From Marisa cornuarietis (taxonomy: Eukaryota; Mollusca; Gastropoda; Architaenioglossa; Ampullariidae), in assembly GCA_004794655.1 (NCBI GenBank), contig SMMW01000522.1:3596001-3660000 (forward strand): a stretch of 64,000 bases of DNA, in the 5' to 3' direction. The notes under the pieces are model-generated. The model saw nothing but the letters and a program-made list of their open reading frames with translations, was not told the DNA's origin and did no database searches. Positions 61,804 to 64,000 of this stretch are shown piece after piece. Positions within the stretch are counted from its first letter, which is position 1. Every line of letters starts with the position of its first letter. Both the position numbers and the translations under genes were made by a program.

Positions 61804-62397
61804 TCATCAATAACAAAATAAGCATCACAATATTTTGTGCAGTCTCTTGCTCTCTCTCTCTCTAACTAGCTATCTCTTAGAATACAAATGATATCCTAAT
61901 CGAGTTTCAAGCTCATCTCCAAACCAAACCCATTTCTTTTAACAATCTATTCGGTTGCACAGCTGCCCCAGGTGTCACAAATAAATACGATTCTGACTTC
62001 AGAAGAACTGCAAGAAAACTCCTCTTTATTTTCAACAGCTTGCCATAACAAAAAATTAGCTTAATGCAGTTTAAATTACTTTAAATCAAAAGATCTCATT
62101 TAGTATAAATCATAACATTTGGTGGACTTTAAATCAAAAGATCTCATTTTGTGCTAGTCATAATATTTAGCGAAATTTGAATCAAGAGATCTAATTTTGC
62201 AGTCCACTCGTGCTTACTCATCGCCCGTCTTGTCGGTGATGAGAACAGCAATGATGATGCTAGAAATTGACTATATGGCCTCCTTCAATGAGCCATATAC
62301 AGATGGTGATGATTCTACCTTGCATTATGGAGTCGTGACTATGCTGATGGTCGTAATTTTTGTAATTCTTATGCCTATTCTGCTGATAAATCTATTG
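23604..62397 (+). CDS. TRPA1: TRPA1-like cation channel, 22 exons, 3' end missing
   Basis: Twenty-two exons with GT-AG borders join in phase to 1,002 residues. These comprise an N terminus (1-88), about 16 ankyrin repeats (about 89-650), a pre-S1 linker with RWEE, GCP and VLDKC (653-687), DYYTEYNFKF and HPVC. S1-S6 (about 761-1002) include a pore helix ending MMMLEIDY. Family members are tetrameric plasma-membrane Ca2+-permeable channels sensing irritants or temperature. The order, length and linker fit TRPA rather than TRPN or TRPV. The C terminus after S6 is not seen; family proteins usually add about 100-200 residues. Two in-frame starts exist (23604 and 23628). Introns range from 220 bp to 7 kb and are rich in mobile DNA. 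Whether it is a strict TRPA1 orthologue or a related TRPA clade cannot be settled here. Confidence 0.93.
24470..24800 (-). mobile_element. L1-like LINE C-terminal fragment
   Basis: The minus strand encodes VLWLQVRLIYTVLGTKVTLA, parallel to LQIRVLHRILGTKVILF in the element at 10.8-12.7 kb, followed by a decayed W-K-E-L-K-Q-Y segment. TRPA intron 1. Confidence 0.6.
24835..26225 (-). mobile_element. non-LTR retrotransposon RT fragment
   Basis: 5'-truncated and frameshifted, over three overlapping minus-strand frames. In order: LPKKGDLTQCSNWRGIMLLS, EQAGFRQGKSCIDQI, DFEKAFDSVDRETIWKLM, GVRQGCMLSP and LEDLDFADDISLLS (catalytic ADD). Next come FTYLGSIVSKDGG and ILLYGSETW, then a C terminus with WGWIGHTLRK and GRPRETWRRSV. 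It ends near an AATAAG-rich tail. The domain order is that of an endonuclease/RT LINE. TRPA intron 1. Confidence 0.9.
26846..27002 (+). CDS. TRPA1: TRPA exon 2 (ankyrin repeat 1)
   Basis: Acceptor gtgtaaacag, donor gtaagt. VAARGDLEEFIKAF then RGQTPLHVATSNGYCNIVDY. Ends in phase 1. Confidence 0.93.
27406..27442 (+). other. tRNA-Lys-like 5' half
   Basis: CCCGGTTAGCTCAGTCAGTA then GAGAATCAGAC resembles the acceptor and D arm of tRNA-Lys, including an A box. The anticodon arm and B box do not follow, so it is a fragment or a SINE head. TRPA intron 2. Confidence 0.4.
27702..27877 (+). CDS. TRPA1: TRPA exon 3 (ankyrin repeats 2-3)
   Basis: The acceptor at gatgcattcag is chosen because it restores phase with exon 2. 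GDTALHWAVRNN and APLHIACDLGNLDALE. Donor gtcagt. Confidence 0.9.
28446..28550 (+). CDS. TRPA1: TRPA exon 4 (ankyrin repeat 4)
   Basis: Acceptor tgtgttgcag, donor gtgtgt. VMLKKNVDPTV then ASPLHYCCLNDKAECARLL. Confidence 0.9.
28974..29034. repeat. (GT)n microsatellite
   Basis: About 30 GT units, then a GA-rich run. TRPA intron 4. Confidence 0.98.
29385..29493 (+). CDS. TRPA1: TRPA exon 5 (ankyrin repeat 5)
   Basis: Acceptor tctctgtcag, donor gtgagt. LKHGAKPCQ then YFPIHIAAKCASAQTLEVLI. Ends in phase 1. Confidence 0.9.
29624..29692. repeat. (GAGT)n microsatellite
   Basis: About 17 uninterrupted GAGT units directly downstream of TRPA exon 5. Confidence 0.98.
30270..30830 (+). mobile_element. 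CR1-like LINE C-terminal remnant
   Basis: Decayed frames read LDNCNFLFTVFPAASLHTL, then (after frameshifts) RIRLIRSSPCFASFTGYPSP-like and a terminal IRALYKFQ, the usual C-terminal course of CR1/jockey RT. TRPA intron 5. Confidence 0.55.
30830..31250 (+). mobile_element. endonuclease/RT LINE C-terminal remnant
   Basis: LGKLLGILYKECKTSVFVPS, TVATLVRHQEPILATVKRHK and LFWNGLLSKTIL form the C terminus of a LINE polyprotein, decayed after 31.02 kb. A relative lies at 19.4 kb. Confidence 0.7.
31250..31865 (+). pseudogene. Tc1-like transposase relic
   Basis: VLFNDKFMFTFFDNNGRKRV then CRRPGKRLVDV and HSGSPMMV match the Tc1 DDE region around the second Asp. Later frames read IRYINEIVQLTIMPAL and an LxWLSSSVP..W segment. 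Broken by stops; no inverted repeats identified. TRPA intron 5. Confidence 0.75.
31866..32823. other. intron remainder, nothing recognised
   Basis: Rest of TRPA intron 5, AT-rich, without a recognisable gene or repeat. Confidence 0.5.
32824..32921 (+). CDS. TRPA1: TRPA exon 6 (ankyrin repeat 6)
   Basis: Acceptor ttgcttaattcag, donor gtaagt. FKDKENNMPLHAAVNGGNLK. Confidence 0.92.
32922..34385. other. intron 6, nothing recognised
   Basis: AT-rich, with no recognisable gene or repeat. Confidence 0.5.
34386..34433 (+). CDS. TRPA1: TRPA exon 7 (48-nt exon)
   Basis: Sixteen codons, AVEVCLRAGALVDCQQ, the second half of repeat 6. Acceptor ttattaacag, donor gttagt. Confidence 0.88.
34983..35248. 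mobile_element. 266-bp MITE family, copy 2
   Basis: GGGGCCAGTTGCACAACAC at the left and GTGTTGTGCAACTGGCCCC at the right form near-perfect inverted ends. TRPA intron 7. Aligns with the copies at 21.7 kb (inverted) and 61.3 kb. Confidence 0.9.
35521..36264 (-). mobile_element. pogo/Tigger-type element with TA duplication
   Basis: Left end CAGTAAAACCTCGATTTTAC; the reverse complement of the right end reads CAGTAAAACCTCGATTTTGC (19 of 20 identical). TA flanks both sides (35519-35520 and 36265-36266). Internal copies of ATCGAGGA-like motifs lie near both ends. On the minus strand at about 35830-35965 a frame reads EICEEAAAVTHSGDG, then DDDDYSEALIELITLRKF, like the acidic C-terminal tail of Tigger/jerky transposases. 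The rest of the transposase is gone. TRPA intron 7. Confidence 0.85.
36497..36685 (+). CDS. TRPA1: TRPA exon 8 (ankyrin repeats 7-8)
   Basis: Acceptor ccataacag, donor gtttgt. KTTPLHLAAAQGNLEMIAL and MKMTPLHRAALFNHVQVVDF. Confidence 0.93.
37045..37245 (+). CDS. TRPA1: TRPA exon 9 (ankyrin repeats 9-10)
   Basis: Acceptor tatgaacag, donor gtcaac. TPLLLAASKGSWDSVQCLI and the TRPA-typical RNFLHLAIRFGGKLHEFG. Confidence 0.95.
38009..38172 (+). CDS. TRPA1: TRPA exon 10 (ankyrin repeat 11, start of 12)
   Basis: Acceptor aattgccag, donor gtatga. LLNEKDKFGCTPLHYASKEG then QSPFHFAA. Ends in phase 2. Confidence 0.93.
38173..39489. other. intron, nothing recognised
   Basis: First part of TRPA intron 10, with a TA run near 38882-38905. 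No other feature. Confidence 0.5.
39490..40255 (-). pseudogene. relic of an invertebrate protein of unknown function
   Basis: The minus strand reads, with frameshifts and stops, NLPPYNIKVGLMKNFVKALK, then FPKLSDAKIKEGIFNGPQIR, DVLRDPIFELKLTNLE and SDVRDEQGERFHQDMS. I know this order from uncharacterised invertebrate proteins that occur in many copies, but I cannot name the family. It is broken and lies in TRPA intron 10. Confidence 0.6.
40598..40762 (+). CDS. TRPA1: TRPA exon 11 (ankyrin repeats 12-13)
   Basis: Acceptor tctgctttcttggtag, donor gtacaa. YGRYNTCRRLLESHQG then GLTGLHIAAQNGHTKILHLL. The phase matches on both sides. Confidence 0.93.
41591..41664. repeat. tandem 38-bp duplication
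   Basis: GTATTACCATAAAGCTCCAG and its continuation occur at 41591 and again at 41629, almost unchanged. TRPA intron 11. Confidence 0.9.
42021..42135 (+). CDS. TRPA1: TRPA exon 12 (ankyrin repeat 14)
   Basis: Acceptor cgttttacag, donor gtaagt. NTPLHYAAAHGWTRCLRIL then LLDVPNQHG. Confidence 0.93.
42136..43382. other. intron, nothing recognised
   Basis: First part of TRPA intron 12, without an identified feature. Confidence 0.5.
43383..44332 (+). mobile_element. CR1-like LINE, RT to 3' tail, decayed
   Basis: QWIDSYLANRSQRVIVGSAS, VPLVCGVPQGLVLGPLIFSV and QFFADDTQI (catalytic ADD) are RT blocks; then LESCVAVKAWMTRNHLK and stops. The 3' tail matches 12985-13247 and ends AAATGGACATC. TRPA intron 12. 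Confidence 0.85.
45362..45648 (+). mobile_element. CR1-like LINE N-terminal RT fragment
   Basis: FVPVTESQVREIIIHSLKSC, LHPIPIHLLHDCVDVMIPVI and HSFSTGAVPLWCKY are the blocks just before RT in the same LINE type as 43.4 kb. It ends immediately before TRPA exon 13. Confidence 0.75.
45653..45819 (+). CDS. TRPA1: TRPA exon 13 (ankyrin repeats 15-16)
   Basis: Acceptor tttctgttaag, donor gttagt. DTALHLAAKNGRVSAVKLLL, then a weaker last repeat with TFFDYVIESKE. Confidence 0.93.
45905..46632 (+). mobile_element. LINE RT fragment ending in (ATT)n
   Basis: EQDGFTPGKSTVKQIFNSRI, LYHNFIDLKKACDRVWHEGL are RT blocks with decay after 46.2 kb. The tail has GTAAAGCGCTCTAA and an ATT run at 46604-46630. TRPA intron 13. 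Confidence 0.8.
46898..46982 (+). CDS. TRPA1: TRPA exon 14 (pre-S1 linker)
   Basis: Acceptor ttgttattag, donor gtacag. RWEEILLAGSTQYGCPFLGL then IEHMPSTCV. It carries Cys667 and Cys680. Confidence 0.9.
47204..47263 (+). CDS. TRPA1: TRPA exon 15 (pre-S1 linker)
   Basis: Twenty codons. LVLDKCQTFSEHDKRSPDYY, with Cys687. Acceptor ttttccctag, donor gtaagt. Confidence 0.9.
47401..47474. repeat. (GAT)n microsatellite
   Basis: About 25 units; read in frame it yields a spurious poly-Asp stretch. TRPA intron 15. Confidence 0.98.
47580..47995 (-). mobile_element. LINE RT remnant
   Basis: The minus strand reads PVGTVDMIIFRQIQENYRKK, then a decayed AFIDxTKxFxT-like segment and LELLFAGDCE, which resembles LLFADDC. 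Stops throughout. TRPA intron 15. Confidence 0.5.
48000..49358. other. intron remainder with (AAT)n
   Basis: Holds an AAT microsatellite at 49105-49149; otherwise nothing is recognised. Confidence 0.5.
49359..49451 (+). CDS. TRPA1: TRPA exon 16 (pre-S1 linker)
   Basis: TEYNFKFIGGSTKHTEQMK then KPMLSLK. Acceptor cttgtactag, donor gtgagt. The DYY/TEYNFKF junction is the TRPA signature before S1. Confidence 0.9.
49810..49880 (+). CDS. TRPA1: TRPA exon 17 (pre-S1 helix)
   Basis: AMVRHGRVDCLSHPVCASLL then KLKW across the splice. Acceptor attttgcag, donor gtaatt. Confidence 0.92.
51409..54290. repeat. two diverged direct repeats inside the hAT-like element
   Basis: Shared landmarks lie about 1.09 kb apart: ATCTTTCTTATCGTGCGCTA (51450 and 52537), GGTGGCTGCGACATTTGTT, TAGACTCGAAAAGCCGAGAT (about 52105 and 53143), GTAGCAGCAAAC (about 52200 and 53871) and CATTTACTATAACCACTCACGTGTA-like blocks (about 52351 and 54115). 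The second copy carries about 650 extra bases (about 53.2-53.85 kb) with a GT run and a poly-A run. Confidence 0.85.
53678..53728. repeat. (GT)n microsatellite
   Basis: About 25 GT units inside the second internal repeat; a 25-base A run follows at 53827-53851. Confidence 0.95.
54950..55910 (-). mobile_element. jockey/CR1-like LINE RT remnant
   Basis: The minus strand starts with LLYFDLCKAFDTVPNSLFWH (RT block) and, after decay, ends with LPFLKIRRIGGDLTATFKMF-like sequence, typical of the region after RT. TRPA intron 17. Confidence 0.7.
56450..56785 (+). mobile_element. LINE RT fragment (FADD region)
   Basis: CPLSPVLLIYSWRT, GGRPICNLRFADDIDQLAGT, YGMETSTEKSKVMINGN and FKYLGSILSKDGSST are consecutive RT blocks. 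It covers the part missing from the fragment at 45.9 kb. TRPA intron 17. Confidence 0.85.
56929..57082 (+). CDS. TRPA1: TRPA exon 18 (S1)
   Basis: YGLWVFLLILGLYSVFLACL is S1, followed by a polar S1-S2 loop. Acceptor tttgcttcag, donor gttagt. It follows the largest intron (7.0 kb). Confidence 0.92.
57773..57862 (+). CDS. TRPA1: TRPA exon 19 (S2)
   Basis: SLCLWIVAAYCVIGVIKEVV. Acceptor tttctttatttcag, donor gtatgt. Confidence 0.92.
58495..58670 (+). repeat. dispersed repeat, copy B
   Basis: Matches the reverse complement of about 1800-1980. It includes TTTTACGTCATTGTCGCGTG. TRPA intron 19. Confidence 0.7.
58810..58858 (-). repeat. 3' fragment of tRNA-SINE
   Basis: GTGTTTTACACAAAGCCAGC then GGTTATATCATGGG matches the 3' part of the SINE at 8.3 kb. 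Confidence 0.55.
59555..59724 (+). CDS. TRPA1: TRPA exon 20 (S3-S4)
   Basis: KGRYFADKQNLFEWILYMTS (S3) and GSLAVFSAWFNFLVVLQ (S4). Acceptor atctatcaccag, donor gtttgg. Confidence 0.92.
60059..60188 (+). CDS. TRPA1: TRPA exon 21 (S4-S5 linker and S5)
   Basis: LDFFGIYVVMFLEILSTLL then VLFVAFGLSFFILLSHE. Acceptor ttttctttcag, donor gtacaa. Confidence 0.95.
61278..61541. mobile_element. 266-bp MITE family, copy 3
   Basis: GGGGCCAGTTGCACAACGC at the left and TTGTGCAGCTGGCC at the right. Aligns with copy 2 along its length. TRPA intron 21. Confidence 0.88.
61721..61800. repeat. (ATC)n microsatellite
   Basis: About 26 units in TRPA intron 21; gives spurious poly-Ile or poly-Met frames. Confidence 0.98.
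62203..62397 (+). CDS. TRPA1: TRPA exon 22 (pore and S6)
   Basis: VMRTAMMMLEIDYMASFNEP is the pore helix and filter; GVVTMLMVVIFVILMPILLI is S6. Acceptor taattttgcag, donor gtaagg. The coding sequence must continue, as no C terminus is present. Confidence 0.95.
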
Positions 62398-62639
62398 GTA
62401 AGGTACTTTTTTGCATATTTCGCGATGCTATATTTAATACAAATCACTTCATTCTTATTAGAAATACTTAAGAATGGTAACTAGCTTTAGTTTTGTGTAT
62501 ATGTGTGTATAAATATGTATAGTGAGAGAATGAGTTGTGTGCTTGTGTGGATGAGAGAGCCCAGTCCAAGCTCTGTAATACAAAGCCAATTTAAACCAAG
62601 CGCAGTGGTTTCATTAAAGACGTCCACTTACGAACAACA

Positions 62640-64000
62640 TATTAGTACCAGTCAACCAATCAATCGTCTTCGTGCTATTTGCACATAAGGCCTCAACCAG
62701 AGCCCGCCACTGATCGGCTGAAACCCGCTCCAGGTGACCCCATGTCCAGTCCTCTCCTTTCATCTCCCTTTCTACTGTTCTTCTCCAGGTTTCCTTTGGG
62801 CGGCCTCGTTTTCTTCGGCCGTCTGGAGTCCATCGTAGGGCGATTCTGGAGAGGTCTGCTGTATGCTGGCGAGCACATGTCCAATCCATCGCCAACGCCT
62901 TCGTTAAACCTGCGTGGTGATAGACTCGGTTTCAGTTTTTTTGGTGGAGTTCTTCAGTGGTGATGGTGTTTGGCCAAAAGATGTTATGTATGCGCCTGAG
63001 GCATCTGTTTTGGAAGACGTCAAGCCTGTTACCGATGTTTTTGGTCATTTTCCATGATTCTGATCCATAAAGGAGGGTGCTGATCACATTTGACTTGAAG
63101 ATTCTCAGCTTGGTCTTCTGGTTGATGTTTTTTGCCTTCCATGTGCTCCTGAGTGAGGCGAAGGCCTGGCTGGCTTTCACCAGTTGGGTTCGAATCTCCA
63201 CCTCCGCATCCACGGTGTTTGACATCTTGGACCCAAGATAGGTAAAACTGTCAACTTCCTCAATCTCTTCTCCATTTAGTTTGATATTTTCTTGGACTCT
63301 CATACTTTTCGTTTTCTTTGCGCTGACCTTCAAGCCAAGGTTTCCAGCTGTTTCTGAGAAGGCATTTGTTTTCTCCTGCATGTCTTGCTGGTGGTATGAC
63401 AACAAGGCAATGTCATCGGCAAAGTCCAAGTCTTCCAGCATTGTTGTTACTGTCATAGTCATGGTCCATTTGATCCCTCTCCTCTCTCTGTCGGTGGAAT
63501 TCCTCATAACCCAGTCCATGGCCAGGATGAAGAGGAACGGCGACAGAATGCAGTCCTGCTTCACCCCGAGTACTGACGCTGAAGGGGGCTGTGAGCTCCG
63601 TGTCATAGACCACCTGAGATTTGAAGTAGCTGTACAGCATTGCAACGACCTAAACAAGTTTCACAGTTACTCCTTAATGCCTCAGGATCTTCTATAAAGA
63701 CTAGCGTTGGAAGATGTCAATAGCCTTCTCCAGGTCGACGAAGTTGATGGACAGCGGTGTGTTCCACTGGTTGCTCTGCTCCAGAATCTGACGCAGAATG
63801 AAAATGAGTTCAGAGAAGGATCACCCAGGGCGAAATCCTGCTTGCTGAAGCCGGAGGTCTTTCTCAGCAGTTGCCGTCAGTCTTGACAAAACAATCTTGC
63901 TGAAGACCTTGCTGGTGATAGAAAGAAGTGTTATACCCCTCCAGTTATTGCAGTCTCCAAGATCTCCTTTCTTGTGTAACTTGAAGATGAGCCCTGTCTT
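62640..64000 (-). mobile_element. non-LTR retrotransposon RT fragment, runs off window
   Basis: Minus strand, from the right edge: GLIFKLHKKGDLGDCNNWRG, LQQAGFRPG followed by a stop, GVKQDCILSP, MLEDLDFADDIALLS, FTYLGSKMSNTVD and LLYGSESWKM, then a C terminus with GRPKETWRRTVE and WRALVEALC. Frameshifts and stops. It has the same domain order as the LINE at 24.8-26.2 kb. It follows TRPA exon 22 and may separate it from the last exon(s). Confidence 0.9.

Noticed and set aside
61530..61865. Open frames with poly-Ile or poly-Met
   Set aside because: Produced by the (ATC)n microsatellite in intron 21.

Overview
The window looks like nuclear DNA from an invertebrate animal, most probably a mollusc. 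This rests on split genes with GT-AG introns, a full-length TRPA-type channel, a tRNA-derived SINE, and many decayed LINEs, hAT-like and pogo-like elements and microsatellites. The species call is an inference; nothing here identifies a species. There is no bacterial, viral or organellar gene.

Two genes, arranged head to head, carry nearly all the coding sequence. On the minus strand, nine exons between 17,988 and 3,980 join in phase into a 323-residue kinase-fold protein of the AGC/PKC type. Its glycine loop, HRD and DFG motifs are all degenerate, so it is a predicted pseudokinase. On the plus strand, 22 exons from 23,604 to 62,397 join in phase into 1,002 residues of a TRPA-family cation channel. 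They encode a cytosolic N terminus, about 16 ankyrin repeats, a cysteine-bearing pre-S1 linker, S1-S6 and the pore. The last exon or exons, just after S6, are beyond the window or hidden by the LINE at its right edge. About 5.6 kb separates the two starts and holds a triplicated 61-bp repeat and a MITE.

Mobile DNA fills the introns. In the pseudokinase gene: a 311-bp hAT-like MITE (5,308-5,618, 8-bp target duplication), a tRNA-SINE (8,289-8,477, 12-bp target duplication), an L1-like LINE lacking its RT core (10,847-12,731) and a 1.33-kb hAT-like element (15,165-16,495, 8-bp target duplication). In the TRPA gene: several LINE remnants of at least three types, a Tc1-like relic, a pogo/Tigger-type element with TA duplication (35,521-36,264), two 265-bp MITE copies, a relic of an unnamed protein family (39.5-40.25 kb) and a 3.86-kb hAT-like element (50,484-54,339, 8-bp target duplication) whose ends match the 311-bp MITE. 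A LINE runs off the right edge.

How the two genes might work together is not shown by the sequence. One is a probable sensory ion channel and the other a probable catalytically dead kinase-fold protein; a shared function is speculation from adjacency only.
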